NCBI GenBank assembly: GCA_002701395.1 | Contig: NZVC01000047.1 | Span: 1-53,761 of the forward strand | Length of the DNA stretch: 53,761 bases | Direction: 5' to 3' | From: Maritimibacter sp. | GTDB lineage: Bacteria > Pseudomonadota > Alphaproteobacteria > Rhodobacterales > Rhodobacteraceae | Shown: in pieces, positions 1-9,041 of the stretch | Layout: every line of letters starts with the position of its first letter | Position numbering within the stretch: the stretch's first letter is position 1 | The notes under the pieces: model-generated | Databases searched by the model: none | What the model saw: only the letters and a program-made list of their open reading frames with translations | What the model was told of the DNA's origin: nothing | Program-made: the position numbers and the translations under genes

Positions 1-306
1 ACGAAAAGCCTGACAAGAAAGGCGCTCGCGCCCCTTTCTGCCCGCGATATTCTGCGGCAGCGAATGGGTGTTTTTCCACGGAATCGGCGGGAAGCTGACT
101 TTCGCTGCATTTGCGTCGGCTCTCTGCCGGGCTCGCGAAAGCTGCCGTTTATTTGAACATTGAACTCAAGAATGCCGCGACCGATCTAATGGCCGCGAAG
201 AGCGTAATTTGACGGGTGCAGCACAGCGCACGAATGCCCGGTTCTATAACGGGGCGTAGCCTAAGCTCCTAATTTGGCGACAGCTTCGAGAGGCCCAGTC
301 GATTTT
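1..306. other. non-coding stretch at window start
   Basis: No convincing coding region is seen in these 306 bases on either strand. The composition is mixed and the only structure noticed is a weak 7-base inverted repeat (CTTTCGC at 99-105 and GCGAAAG at 135-141) with a long loop. It could be an intergenic region or the remnant of a gene lying further left. Confidence 0.4.
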
Positions 307-882
307 TTACCGAGTGATTAGAGTGACTGCCGCCCCCGGTACCGAAGGCCATCTTCCGCGATCCCACGGCCAAGTCTTATGTGCTGCGATAAGGACGGCA
401 GGTGTACCGTTTCTCTGAACTCGCCATGCTTGAACAACATGGTCGGATAAGCCTTGTCCATTCTCTGCGTTTGTCGTGGCTCCAAATCTCTTAGCCAAAG
501 CCTGAGCGAGCAAGAAACTTTGCTGTGGTGTCATTCCGCGTAAGCCCACGTAGCAGTATCCAGCACCAGCTTGAACGATAACTTGCCCATCGTCGTGTGA
601 CACCACAGGAACTACAATTCTGGTCTTCCCACTTGGTAGATTTGTTCTGGACGCGCTGTCCGGTGTTTCAGGAGAACGATATCCTATCGCCTCAAACCTA
701 TCGAACATTGCCTCTGCGTCTGGTAAGCCCGCGCATGCCCTCACGGCCTTGCTCGCCTCCGCAAATGCGTTTGCTCCAGCAGGAGAGTTGCTAATCGTAT
801 CGGTGTTAACCGGTGGGATGCCTGCACAGCTGGAGACTAGCATCAGTGCACCAATCGCCATGCAAAATAACCTTGCGTTCAT
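307..882 (-). CDS. small putative lipoprotein of unknown function
   Basis: A 191-residue protein beginning with MNARLF, followed by a hydrophobic stretch and the lipobox-like sequence LVSSC, so it is probably exported and lipid-anchored at the new N-terminal Cys (residue 19). The mature part contains two further cysteines (in RACAG and GYCYVG), which could form a disulfide. I do not recognise the family. The ATG at 882 is preferred over an in-frame GTG at 918 because it puts the signal peptide directly at the N-terminus; an AGGA lies about 14 bases upstream. The gene is alone, faces away from everything useful nearby, and its DNA is clearly less GC-rich than the operons to its right, which suggests a different origin. 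Confidence 0.65.
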   Translation of the reverse strand: MNARLFCMAIGALMLVSSCAGIPPVNTDTISNSPAGANAFAEASKAVRACAGLPDAEAMFDRFEAIGYRSPETPDSASRTNLPSGKTRIVVPVVSHDDGQVIVQAGAGYCYVGLRGMTPQQSFLLAQALAKRFGATTNAENGQGLSDHVVQAWRVQRNGTPAVLIAAHKTWPWDRGRWPSVPGAAVTLITR

Positions 883-1206
883 GTTCTTACTTGCCGTCCT
901 AAATTGTTCAGTCACCACGATTTTAGATTGAGATAGCTAACAGCACCAAATGGGATGCATTTGTGCGAAAACTCGCACGCCTCTGCCGGTGGCGAAAAAT
1001 CCGCGTTCCGGAAAGCGGTCGTTCAAGTGGTCGATGGCACCGGCAGCTTCGTCCGCACTGCGGACCTTCAACAGGGTATCGGCCTCGCGATTGCAGCGAA
1101 AGTCTGGTCTGGCGGACCGCGCCGCAGCGATGATCGGCACGACGGATGACCGCTTTGGGCCGAAAGTGTCCAACCCGAGAGAGGATAGCACATCCAACCA
1201 CCCCCT
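883..1206. other. gap with only a weak minus-strand reading frame
   Basis: Between the lipoprotein gene and the sugar ABC ATPase there is no well-supported gene. A minus-strand frame at 937-1197 (86 codons, TTG start, no clear ribosome binding site) has a plausible amino-acid mix but no recognisable motif. It may be a decayed gene end. Confidence 0.3.
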
Positions 1207-2724
1207 CTACCCAACTTCCCCCATCTCATGGATCCGGTCCATCACCGCGCGGCTGACGCTGTCATACTCTCCGGTGTTCGGCAGCTCTCCGGTGACGCGG
1301 TAGCCGTCCATCACCACGATGCGGTCGGCGACGGCGATCATTTCGGGGAGGTCGCTGGTGATCAGCAGGATCGAGGTGCCGTTGTCCGCCAGCTCTCGCA
1401 GCAGCTCGTGCAGGTAGGCCTTGGTCTTGATGTCGATCCCGACCGACGGCTCGTCCACGATCAACAGCCGGACCCCCGCCGCCAGCCATTTGGCGACCGA
1501 GATCTTCTGCTGGTTGCCGCCCGACAGGTTCGCGGCGGTCTGGGCAAGGCTGGGGGTCTTGACCTCGAGCTTCCTGAGATACGGCAGCACCGCGTCGCGG
1601 ATCTTGCCGTCGGTCAGCGTCCCCAGCGCGCCGCCCAGCTTGCGCCAGATCGGGACGCCGGCGTTCGCCAGCACCGAATGCTGCAGGATCAGGCCCTCGG
1701 TCTTGCGGTCCTCGCTGACGTAGCCAAGGCCGTGGGTGTGGATCGCCTCGAACACCGACCGGATGCGGACGGGCTTGCCGTCGACCCGCACCTCGCCGCC
1801 GGTGACGGCGGACTGGCCGAGGATCGACTTGGCGAGTTCCGTCCTGCCCGCGCCGACAAGGCCGTACAGCCCCACGATCTCTCCCTTGCGGACGGACAGC
1901 GACACATCGCGGTGGCCAAGGCTGGTCGAGACGTCGGTCAGCCCCAGCACCTCGGGCTGGGCCGAGGTGTCGCGGGCGCGCCATGCGCCTTCGCCCTCGG
2001 CGCGGCCGATCATCATCTGCACAAGGTCGTGGCGGGTCACACCCTCCATCGAGCGGCTTTCACAGGCGTTGGCCCCGTCGCGCAGCACGGTGACGCGGTC
2101 GCAGATCTCCTGCACCTCTTCCAGCTTGTGGCTGACGAAGACAAGGCTGGTGCCGTCGTCGCGCAGGCGGCGGACGATCTGGAACAGGCGGTCGGTCTCG
2201 GACGAGGTGAGCGAGGCGGTGGGCTCGTCCAGCAGCAGCACCCGGCTTTGCAGCGACAGGGCCTTGGCGATCTCGACCAGCTGCATCCGCGCGACGGACA
2301 GGTCCGACACCGGGGTGGCCGGGTCGATGTCCAGTTCCAGCGCGTCCAACCAGCGCCGCGCCTCGCGGTTCAGGCGGGCATAGTCGACGGGTTTGAGATA
2401 GCTCGACCCGATCTGTTCCAGAAAGATGTTCTCGGCGACCGAGAAGCGGGGGAACAGGTTGCGTTCCTGGTGGACCACGCCGATGCCCTTCGCGATGGCG
2501 TCGCGGGGGTTGTGGAACTGGGCCTGCTGGCCGTCCAGCAAAAGGGTGCCGGCGGTGGGCTGGTGGACGCCGGTGATCACCTTGATCAGCGTCGACTTGC
2601 CCGCGCCGTTCTCGCCCAGCAGCGCATGCACCGATCCGGGCAGCAGCGACAGCGTGACGCCCTTCAGCGCCATGACACCGGGGAACGCCTTCTGGACGCC
2701 CTTGGCTTCGAAGATGGGGGTCAT
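1207..2724 (-). CDS. sugar ABC importer ATPase, two fused nucleotide-binding domains
   Basis: 505 residues, the usual length for the RbsA/MglA/XylG class of carbohydrate importer ATPases. The N-terminal domain has a Walker A GENGAGKST near residue 37 and a Walker B in LLLDEPTASLT near residue 165; the C-terminal domain has the signature LSGGNQQK and a second Walker B LLIVDEPSVGID. The C-terminal Walker A region reads GLVGAGRTE, the degenerate form normal for this class, so one ATP site is likely weak. It is the last gene of the operon binding protein - permease - permease - ATPase and starts one base from the stop of the preceding permease. It energises import of the sugar bound by the 4855-5877 product; the substrate is not determined by the ATPase itself. 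Confidence 0.93.
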   Translation of the reverse strand: MTPIFEAKGVQKAFPGVMALKGVTLSLLPGSVHALLGENGAGKSTLIKVITGVHQPTAGTLLLDGQQAQFHNPRDAIAKGIGVVHQERNLFPRFSVAENIFLEQIGSSYLKPVDYARLNREARRWLDALELDIDPATPVSDLSVARMQLVEIAKALSLQSRVLLLDEPTASLTSSETDRLFQIVRRLRDDGTSLVFVSHKLEEVQEICDRVTVLRDGANACESRSMEGVTRHDLVQMMIGRAEGEGAWRARDTSAQPEVLGLTDVSTSLGHRDVSLSVRKGEIVGLYGLVGAGRTELAKSILGQSAVTGGEVRVDGKPVRIRSVFEAIHTHGLGYVSEDRKTEGLILQHSVLANAGVPIWRKLGGALGTLTDGKIRDAVLPYLRKLEVKTPSLAQTAANLSGGNQQKISVAKWLAAGVRLLIVDEPSVGIDIKTKAYLHELLRELADNGTSILLITSDLPEMIAVADRIVVMDGYRVTGELPNTGEYDSVSRAVMDRIHEMGEVG

Positions 2725-2725
2725 G

Positions 2726-3688
2726 TCACAGGGTTCCTTTCGCAGTGTCGCGGGCGCGCAGCTTGTTCAGGCCGACGGCGGCAAGGATCAGCGCGCCCAA
2801 GACCACCTGCACAAGGAACGGGTCGATCGAGAACAGCACCAGCGCCTGCGTAATGATCGCGACGATGACGACGCCAAGGGCGGTGGCGGTGACGCTGACA
2901 TGTCCGCCCGCCAGAACCGCGCCACCGATGACGGGGGCGGCGAAGGACAGGATCAGCCAGTCGTCGCCGATGGACGGCTGCCCGATCTGCAAACGGGCGA
3001 CCACAAGGATGCCCGCCAGCGCGGCAAGGACGCCCGAGATGCCGTGCGCGATGATCACCGTGGCGTTGACCGAGATGCCGGACAGACCGGCGGCGTGGTC
3101 GTTGCTGCCGACGGCAAGGATGAACCGGCCCACCGGCAGGCGGCGCAGCATGTACCACAACACCACGGTGGCCACGATGGTGGGTGCCAGCAGCCACGGG
3201 ATCGGTCCGGCGATGGTCGCGGCGCCGAAGGCCTTCACCGCGTCCGGCACGCCGTAGAACGGCTGCGCCTCGGTGATGCCAAGGTTGATGCCCTTGTAGA
3301 TCGACAGCGTCGCCAGCGTGATGACGAAGGCCGAGATCCCGGTGATCCGCACCAGCACGCCGTTCAGCACGCCGCACAGCAGCCCGATCACCAGCGCCAG
3401 CAGGGCGGCGGGCAGGGCAGGCAGGCCCCAGACCTCCATCATGCCGGCGAACGAGATCGCGGCAAGACCGCCAATCGCGCCGACCGACAGGTTCATCTGG
3501 CCGATGGCGATGATGATCATCTGCGCGAAGGCGATTAGCGCGTTGACCGCGATCGCCAGCAGCAGGATCTGGATATTATAGGACGACAGGAAGTTGCTGC
3601 TGAGCGATCCGATGATCACGATGGCCAGTACCGTGGCCAGCAGCGGGCCGAACCAGTCGGTCCGGGACAGGCGGGAAATCTGTTGCAT
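2726..3688 (-). CDS. sugar ABC importer permease (RbsC/BPD_transp_2 family)
   Basis: About 320 residues, almost wholly hydrophobic, with roughly eight to ten membrane segments and the family sequence GLLCGVLNGVLV near the middle, typical of RbsC/XylH-type inner-membrane permeases. I place the start at the ATG at 3688, which has GGAG about 9 bases upstream and follows the previous stop by 16 bases. A longer frame to 3727 would overlap the upstream permease and lacks a better ribosome site. It pairs with the second permease (3705-4742) to form the membrane pore of a heterodimeric ribose-type importer. Confidence 0.9.
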   Translation of the reverse strand: MQQISRLSRTDWFGPLLATVLAIVIIGSLSSNFLSSYNIQILLLAIAVNALIAFAQMIIIAIGQMNLSVGAIGGLAAISFAGMMEVWGLPALPAALLALVIGLLCGVLNGVLVRITGISAFVITLATLSIYKGINLGITEAQPFYGVPDAVKAFGAATIAGPIPWLLAPTIVATVVLWYMLRRLPVGRFILAVGSNDHAAGLSGISVNATVIIAHGISGVLAALAGILVVARLQIGQPSIGDDWLILSFAAPVIGGAVLAGGHVSVTATALGVVIVAIITQALVLFSIDPFLVQVVLGALILAAVGLNKLRARDTAKGTL

Positions 3689-3704
3689 GGGTCCGGCTCC
3701 GGTC

Positions 3705-4742
3705 TCAGGCAAGGTTGCGGCGGGCAAGATAGCTGCGGCGGGCCTTGTCCAGCAGGACGGCGACCAGCAGCATCAGGCCAAGAAAGCTTTGCACCCAGAA
3801 GGCGCCGATCTGCAGCATCAGCAGGCCGCTGGTCAGCATGGTGACAAGGAACGCGCCCAGCACGGTACCCAGCACCGACACCTTGCCGCCCTGCAAAAGC
3901 GTGCCGCCCAGAACGGGGCCAAGGAACGCGGGCAGCAGCCAGTCCTGTCCCAGCTGTCCCGCCATCGACGGGATCGCGGCGCCGTTGCGCGCCACCAGCA
4001 TCAGCGCGGCGATGCCCGCCAGCGCGCCCGACAGCATGTGGCACAGGATGACCATGCGGCCCACGCGGATGCCCGACAGTTCCGCCGCCGCGGGCGAGGC
4101 ACCCGCCGCCAGCATCTCGCGCCCCAGCACGGTGCCGCGGTACAGCCACGCCAGCACGACCGCGACCGCCAGCGTCACCAGCAAAAGCGGCGAGACATAG
4201 CCCATCACCCGGGCCCGCCCGAAATCGGAAAACGCGCCGGGCAGTTCTCGGAAGGCCTCGGCCTTGGTCAGGAAGATCATGACGCCGAAAAAGATGCTCA
4301 TCGTCGCCAGCGTGATGATGAAGCTGTGCAGCCCGGTGCGGACCACCGTCCAGCCGTTGATCCAGCCCAGCAGCGCGCCAAAGGCCAGCCCGGCGGCGAC
4401 CGCCACGGGCCAGGGCAGGCCCAGCCCCTCGATCATCCAGCCGGTCGCCATCGCGGCGCAAACGCCCATCGCGCCCACCGCAAGGTTCAGGCCTCCGGTG
4501 ACGATGACGCTCATCATCGACAGGCCGATCATGATGTTCACGGCAGAGTTTCGCCCCAGCGCGAACATGTTGAACGGCGAGAAGAAGCCGCGTGTGGCGA
4601 AGCCGAAGATGATCGCGAAGATCACGATCAGCAGGATCAGGCCGAACTCGTTCGACAGGAAGAACCGGCTGCGCGACAGGCCGGTCCGGGGACCAAGCGG
4701 GCTGTCCGAGCCAGCGGAATAGGAAGCGTCTTGCAGCGTCAT
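3705..4742 (-). CDS. sugar ABC importer permease (RbsC/BPD_transp_2 family)
   Basis: 345 residues with a short polar N-terminal leader (about 25 residues, LSRSRFF) followed by multiple membrane segments. The family-typical NIMIGLSMMSVIVTGGLNLAVGA segment, cut here to its key part GGLNLAVGA, sits near residue 85. It is the second of two tandem permeases, so the transporter probably uses a heterodimeric pore. The gap of about 110 bases to the binding-protein gene contains a GC-rich hairpin (see 4810-4847). Confidence 0.9.
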   Translation of the reverse strand: MTLQDASYSAGSDSPLGPRTGLSRSRFFLSNEFGLILLIVIFAIIFGFATRGFFSPFNMFALGRNSAVNIMIGLSMMSVIVTGGLNLAVGAMGVCAAMATGWMIEGLGLPWPVAVAAGLAFGALLGWINGWTVVRTGLHSFIITLATMSIFFGVMIFLTKAEAFRELPGAFSDFGRARVMGYVSPLLLVTLAVAVVLAWLYRGTVLGREMLAAGASPAAAELSGIRVGRMVILCHMLSGALAGIAALMLVARNGAAIPSMAGQLGQDWLLPAFLGPVLGGTLLQGGKVSVLGTVLGAFLVTMLTSGLLMLQIGAFWVQSFLGLMLLVAVLLDKARRSYLARRNLA

Positions 4743-4809
4743 GGGGCGGCGGGTCTCGTGCGGTCGGGAAAATGGGCCGCCGATGCGCGCAGCACCGGCG
4801 GCAGGGGAG

Positions 4810-4847
4810 CGGGGCGGCCGGGCCGGGAGAGCCCCCTTGCCGCCCCG
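4810..4847 (-). terminator. GC-rich hairpin after the binding-protein gene
   Basis: A 9-base inverted repeat (CGGGGCGGC at 4810-4818 and GCCGCCCCG at 4839-4847, loop 20) lies just downstream of the binding-protein stop codon and before the permease genes. There is no T-run, so it is more likely a partial attenuator or mRNA-stabilising element that lets the binding protein be made in excess than a full terminator. Confidence 0.45.
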
Positions 4848-4854
4848 TTTGTCG

Positions 4855-5877
4855 TTACTCGCAGTTCAGGTAGGTCGCGTCGAAGTCGGCCAGAATCCGG
4901 TCCGTTTCGGCGCGCATCGTGTCGAGATAGCTGTCGGCGTTCGACGCATCGACATAGGCGGTGCCGCTGTCGATGAACTTCTCGGTCAGCGCGTTCGACC
5001 CGAACGGCGCGTCGTCCTTGATCGTGCAGCCCGACCGCAGCTTGTCCAGCGCGTAGGCGCCGATATAGCCTTGGCCATAAGGGTTCTGGATCATCGTGCC
5101 GTCGATCACGCCGTCCTTGATCGCGCTGATCACCGCCTCGTCGTGGTCGATGCCGACCATCGCGATGTCGTCGGTGCCCATGCGGCGCAGCGCGTTGGCG
5201 GCGACCACGGCCGGCACCCATGCGGTGGCGATGATGCCGTCGACCTCGCCCGCGTTGGCGGCGAGATAGGCGTTGATCTTCTCTTCAGCCGGTTCGGGCG
5301 CGTCGATATCGGCGATCACCTGCACCACGGTTGCGCCTTCCTCTTCGGCGGCCTTCAGCACCGCGTCGATCCGCAGCTGCGTGTTGGGGTCGACGAGGAA
5401 GCCGGTGAAGTGGGCGATCCGCTTTTCGCCGTCACCCATCGCCTTGATCAGCTCTTTCGCGCCAAGGTAGGCCGAGTTGCCGGTGTCGGTGCCAAGGCAG
5501 AACGCCGCCGGCGACGGGTCCTTGTAGCAGCCGCCGCCCGCGATGATCGGAGAACCGAAGCCCGCCAGTTCCTCGGCGGTGGACACGGCGCCGACCGGGT
5601 CGCCCGGGAAGATCAGGAAGCCGTTGTAGCCTTGGCTCAGAAGGCTTTCCAGAAGCTGGTTCTGCTGCGCCAGTTCCCATTTCTGCGGGATCTTGTAGCT
5701 GGCTTCGCCAAGGCCAAGGTCTGCGGCGGCATCGACGCCTGCCTGCTCCCAAGCCGCGAAATAGGGGTGCGGGCCGCCGGGAACCAGCGCCAGCGTGCTG
5801 TCGTCGGCGGCGCTGGCCACGGTGGCGCCGGCGCACAGAAGGGCAATCGCAGCCGCGCTGCGGGAAAGACTTTTCAT
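4855..5877 (-). CDS. periplasmic sugar-binding protein (RbsB-like, Peripla_BP_4)
   Basis: 340 residues with a clean signal peptide (MKSLSRS followed by a hydrophobic core ending ATVASA, cleavage before ADDS). The mature protein has the two-lobed layout of pentose/hexose-binding proteins, with repeated alpha/beta units such as GFLIFPGDP, GIIATAW and IAMVGIDHD. Two cysteine-containing segments (GGGCYKD, AAFCLG) may form a disulfide. The ATG at 5877 is preceded by a near-perfect GGAGGAG at the right distance, which rules out the longer upstream frame. It is the first gene of the sugar importer operon and diverges from the GntR regulator; its ligand is unknown, but the neighbouring UxuA/UxuB-type enzymes point to a uronic acid or related sugar. 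Confidence 0.92.
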   Translation of the reverse strand: MKSLSRSAAAIALLCAGATVASAADDSTLALVPGGPHPYFAAWEQAGVDAAADLGLGEASYKIPQKWELAQQNQLLESLLSQGYNGFLIFPGDPVGAVSTAEELAGFGSPIIAGGGCYKDPSPAAFCLGTDTGNSAYLGAKELIKAMGDGEKRIAHFTGFLVDPNTQLRIDAVLKAAEEEGATVVQVIADIDAPEPAEEKINAYLAANAGEVDGIIATAWVPAVVAANALRRMGTDDIAMVGIDHDEAVISAIKDGVIDGTMIQNPYGQGYIGAYALDKLRSGCTIKDDAPFGSNALTEKFIDSGTAYVDASNADSYLDTMRAETDRILADFDATYLNCE

Positions 5878-5975
5878 GGTGATCTCCTCCTTGTCGAACC
5901 GGGGCGGACAATCCGACCTCGGTTTTCGTGGACCCTCCATTGTCCACTTGCTTTCGCTGTTCGGACCCTAGTATG

Positions 5976-5987
5976 CTTGTATACAAG
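5976..5987. promoter_or_regulatory. palindromic operator in divergent promoter region
   Basis: CTTGTATACAAG is a perfect 12-base palindrome in the 167-base region between the importer operon and the GntR gene. FCD-type GntR regulators commonly bind TNGTNNNACNA-like palindromes, so this is a likely operator for the adjacent regulator, controlling both directions. A possible -35 (TTGGCA, 5988-5993) lies right beside it. Confidence 0.6.
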
Positions 5988-6044
5988 TTGGCAAGTCGAA
6001 ACTTGCTGATAGCATTCAAACCGAGGTCTCAGGGGGTCGACGCC

Positions 6045-6788
6045 ATGACCAAGCCACCGCCACAGGGCCCGCGCGGCAAGCTGTTCGGCGCCAGCGCGCA
6101 AGGGCTGGAAGAGCTGGAGCTTGTGCTTGGCCGGAACGGCTCGGTTTCGGATCAGGTGCATGACGCGCTGCGCCGCGCGATCATCGAGGTTCGGCTCGCG
6201 CCCGGCGCGCCGATCAGCGAAAACTCGATCTGTCGCCAGTTCGCTGTGTCGCGGACGCCGGTGCGTTCGGCGATTCAGCGGCTGTCCGAAGAGGGGCTGG
6301 TCGACATCCTGCCTCAGCGCGGCAGCTACGTGGCGCCCTTGCGGCTGGGCAATCTGCGCGACAGCCATTTCATCCGCCGGTCGCTGGAACTGGCGCTGCT
6401 GCGCGAGACCGCCGCGATCTGGACGCCCGAGATGAGCCAGACGCTGCGCGACATCGTGGAAAAGCAGCGACAGGTGATCGCGGCAGAGGACCCCGACGGA
6501 TTCTTTCTTGCCGACGAGGAATTCCACCGCACGCTGGCCGGGTTCTCGGGCCGCGCCGGTGTGTGGGACGCGATACAGGCGGCGAAGGTGTCGCTGACCC
6601 GATTCTACCGATACTGGGCGCAGGCAGACCGTCTGCCGGACGTCCTGACCGAGCACCTCGCGGTGCTGGACGCGCTCGACCGGGGCGACGTGGACGGCGC
6701 AGAGGAGGCGCTGGCCACACACCTCGACATGGCATTCGTCATCTTCGACCAGATGCCGGAAGAGGACAGGAAACAGCTGCCCGTCTGA
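6045..6788 (+). CDS. GntR-family transcriptional regulator (FCD domain)
   Basis: 247 residues. The N-terminal half holds a winged helix-turn-helix (from about residue 33; ISENSICRQF, SRTPVRSAIQRL, LPQRGSYV), and the rest is an all-helical FCD ligand domain with the ADEEFHRTL segment and later His residues (EHLAVL, THLDMAF) that usually bind a metal and a carboxylate ligand. I start at the ATG at 6045, preceded by AGGGGG; upstream in-frame codons would run through the operator. It heads an operon with the four sugar-acid enzymes behind it and probably represses both that operon and the divergent importer until a sugar-acid effector appears. Confidence 0.88.
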   Translation: MTKPPPQGPRGKLFGASAQGLEELELVLGRNGSVSDQVHDALRRAIIEVRLAPGAPISENSICRQFAVSRTPVRSAIQRLSEEGLVDILPQRGSYVAPLRLGNLRDSHFIRRSLELALLRETAAIWTPEMSQTLRDIVEKQRQVIAAEDPDGFFLADEEFHRTLAGFSGRAGVWDAIQAAKVSLTRFYRYWAQADRLPDVLTEHLAVLDALDRGDVDGAEEALATHLDMAFVIFDQMPEEDRKQLPV

Positions 6789-6823
6789 ACGGGCGCACAT
6801 ACAGGACCACTGGGAGGAACTTC

Positions 6824-7564
6824 ATGGAGCTTCAGGACAAGACCGCGCTGGTCACCGGCGCGGGCGGCGGCATTGGCCGCGCCGTGGTAACGGCATTGGC
6901 GGTCGAAGGCGCGCAGGTGATCGCGCTGGACCGGGACGCCGACGCGCTGGACGCGCTGTGCGCCGATGTCGGGCCCAACTGTTCCGCCGCCGTTGCCGAT
7001 CTGTCCGACGGGCCGGGGCTTCAGGCGCTGGCGGCCGATTTGCTGGGCAAGCACGGCCGCATCGACATTCTGGTGAACAATGCCGGCATCCTGACGCCGC
7101 ACAAGCTGGCCGGGATCACGCTGGAAGACTGGCACGCGCTGATGTCCGTGAACCTGGATGCCGCGATGCTGCTGACGCAGGCGGTGGTGCCGGGGATGAA
7201 GGACGCGGGCTGGGGCAGGGTCATCAACATGGCGTCCTATGCATGGAAGTCCGGCGGGCTGACGGCGGGCACCGCCTATTCGGTGTCCAAGGCCGCGCTG
7301 GTGGGCCTGACCTATTCCACCGCGCGCGAACTGACCGGCACCGGTATCACCGCGAACGCCATCGCCCCGGCCTATGTCGTGTCGCCGATGATCATGAACC
7401 AATTGTCCGACGAGGACCGTGCACGCCAGCTGGCGGCGATTCCCGTCGGCCGGTTCTGCGAGCCGGAAGAGGTGGCGCATACGGTGCGGTTCCTTGCCTC
7501 GCCGCTGGCCGGGTTCATGACCGGGCTGACCATCGACATGAACGGCGGCCTGCAGTTCGGCTGA
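6824..7564 (+). CDS. short-chain dehydrogenase/reductase (SDR)
   Basis: 246 residues, classical SDR length. The cofactor motif TGAGGGIGRA begins near residue 11, NNAG is near residue 83, and the catalytic Ser and YxxxK appear in NMAS and YSVSK. The residue after the second strand is aspartate (ALDRD), which favours NAD(H) over NADP(H). GGGAGG precedes the start. Lying between the GntR gene and UxuB/UxuA homologues, it probably oxidises a sugar or sugar acid of the same pathway; sequence alone does not fix the substrate. Confidence 0.9.
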   Translation: MELQDKTALVTGAGGGIGRAVVTALAVEGAQVIALDRDADALDALCADVGPNCSAAVADLSDGPGLQALAADLLGKHGRIDILVNNAGILTPHKLAGITLEDWHALMSVNLDAAMLLTQAVVPGMKDAGWGRVINMASYAWKSGGLTAGTAYSVSKAALVGLTYSTARELTGTGITANAIAPAYVVSPMIMNQLSDEDRARQLAAIPVGRFCEPEEVAHTVRFLASPLAGFMTGLTIDMNGGLQFG

Positions 7565-7574
7565 GGGGGACGGT

Positions 7575-9041
7575 ATGACCGACAGACTGAACGACGCGGC
7601 GCTGACCCGGCTGCCGGATGGCGTTGCCCACCCGCAGTACGACCGCCGCACGGTGACACCCGGCATCGTCCACCTTGGCGTGGGCGCGTTCCATCGCGGG
7701 CATCAAGCGGTGTTCATCGACGACTGCCTGAACCGGGGCGAAACCGGCTGGGGCATCATCGCCGCCTCGCTGCGCAGCGCGACCACCCGCGACGCGCTGG
7801 CGCCGCAGGATACCCTGTACACCTATTGCGAGCGGGACGGGCAGGGCGAGACGCTGCGCGTGGTCGGCTCGATCCTTGACGTGCTGGTGGCGCCGGAAGA
7901 TCCCGGCGCGCTGGTGGCGGCGCTGGCCGATCCGCGCGTGAAGATCGTCACGCTGACGGTGACCGAGAAGGGCTATCTGGCCGACCTGTCCACCGGGCGC
8001 TTGCTGACGGACCATCCCGACATCGTCCACGACCTTGCCCACCCGCAGGCACCGCGCTCGATCTACGGCTACCTGACCGAGGCGATCCGCCAGCGGCACG
8101 AGGCCGGTGCGCCGCCGCTGACGCTGCTGTCGTGCGACAACCTTCCGTCGAACGGGCGCATCCTGCACGGGGCGCTGGCCGATTTCGCGGCGCTGCGCGA
8201 CCCGGCGCTGGCGGACCACATCCGCGACGCGATCCGCTGTCCTTGCGTGATGGTCGACCGGATCGTGCCCGCGACGACCGACGCCGACCGTGACGGCGTG
8301 GCGGCGGGGCTGGGCGTCACCGACGCGTGGCCGGTGGTGGCGGAACCCTATTTCCGCTGGGTGATCGAGGATGACTTCGCCGGGCCGCGCCCTGCCCTGG
8401 AACAGTCGGGCGCCGAGTTCGTGGCCGATGTCGAACCGTTCGAGCACATGAAGCTGCGGATGCTGAACGGCGCGCACACCGCCATCGCCGCCATCGGCCA
8501 GTCTGCCGGACTTGCCACGGTGGACGCGGTCTATGCCGTGCCAGAGGTGCGCGATTTCATCGACCTTTACTGGCGGCAGGTGGGGCCGACGCTGCGGGCC
8601 GAGGTCGACGGCGCGGCTTACGTGGTGGGGCTGCGGCAGCGGTTCGCGAACCCGTCGCTGAAGCACAAGGCGGAACAGATCGCCTCGGACGCGTCGCAAA
8701 AGGTGCCGCAGCGCATCCTTGCGCCGCTGCGCGAACTGCGCGCGGCGGGTCAGCCGCACGGGGCGCCGATGCTGGCGCTGGCTTTGTGGCTGCGGTCCTG
8801 CGCCGCGACGAACGAAAAGGGGCAGGGGATCGCGATCCACGATCCGGCCTTTCACGACTGGGACGCGCCGGATCAGGATGCCTTGCCGCCCGAAGAGGTG
8901 GTGCGCCGGTTCCTTGGTTTCGCGCGCGTGTTCGGCACGACGCCGGATCAGACATTTGCGGCGGATCTTACCGCCGCCTACACCGATATTCGCACGCATG
9001 GCGTTCTTGCCTGCCTGCGCCGCATGACCAAGGAGGGGTGA
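7575..9041 (+). CDS. uxuB: mannitol dehydrogenase family oxidoreductase (fructuronate reductase-like)
   Basis: 488 residues, the expected size for the long-chain polyol dehydrogenase family (mannitol 2-dehydrogenase, fructuronate and tagaturonate reductases). The N-terminal nucleotide-binding part carries GVGAFHRGHQ near residue 33, and the catalytic Lys-Asn-His signature KLRMLNGAH is seen near residue 293. In this family UxuB reduces D-fructuronate to D-mannonate with NADH. The next gene, starting at the base after its stop, is UxuA, which acts on D-mannonate, so the fructuronate-reductase assignment is favoured over mannitol dehydrogenase. No uronate isomerase (UxaC) is seen nearby. Confidence 0.85.
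   Translation: MTDRLNDAALTRLPDGVAHPQYDRRTVTPGIVHLGVGAFHRGHQAVFIDDCLNRGETGWGIIAASLRSATTRDALAPQDTLYTYCERDGQGETLRVVGSILDVLVAPEDPGALVAALADPRVKIVTLTVTEKGYLADLSTGRLLTDHPDIVHDLAHPQAPRSIYGYLTEAIRQRHEAGAPPLTLLSCDNLPSNGRILHGALADFAALRDPALADHIRDAIRCPCVMVDRIVPATTDADRDGVAAGLGVTDAWPVVAEPYFRWVIEDDFAGPRPALEQSGAEFVADVEPFEHMKLRMLNGAHTAIAAIGQSAGLATVDAVYAVPEVRDFIDLYWRQVGPTLRAEVDGAAYVVGLRQRFANPSLKHKAEQIASDASQKVPQRILAPLRELRAAGQPHGAPMLALALWLRSCAATNEKGQGIAIHDPAFHDWDAPDQDALPPEEVVRRFLGFARVFGTTPDQTFAADLTAAYTDIRTHGVLACLRRMTKEG

Noticed and set aside
99..141. 7-base inverted repeat
   Set aside because: Short arms and a 29-base loop; easily due to chance.
937..1197. 86-codon minus-strand frame
   Set aside because: TTG start, no ribosome binding site and no recognised family; kept only as a note in the gap entry.
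1228..2853. 541-codon open frame on the plus strand
   Set aside because: Antisense to the sugar ABC ATPase; rich in Arg, Gln, Asp and His with no recognisable motif, as expected of a shadow frame.
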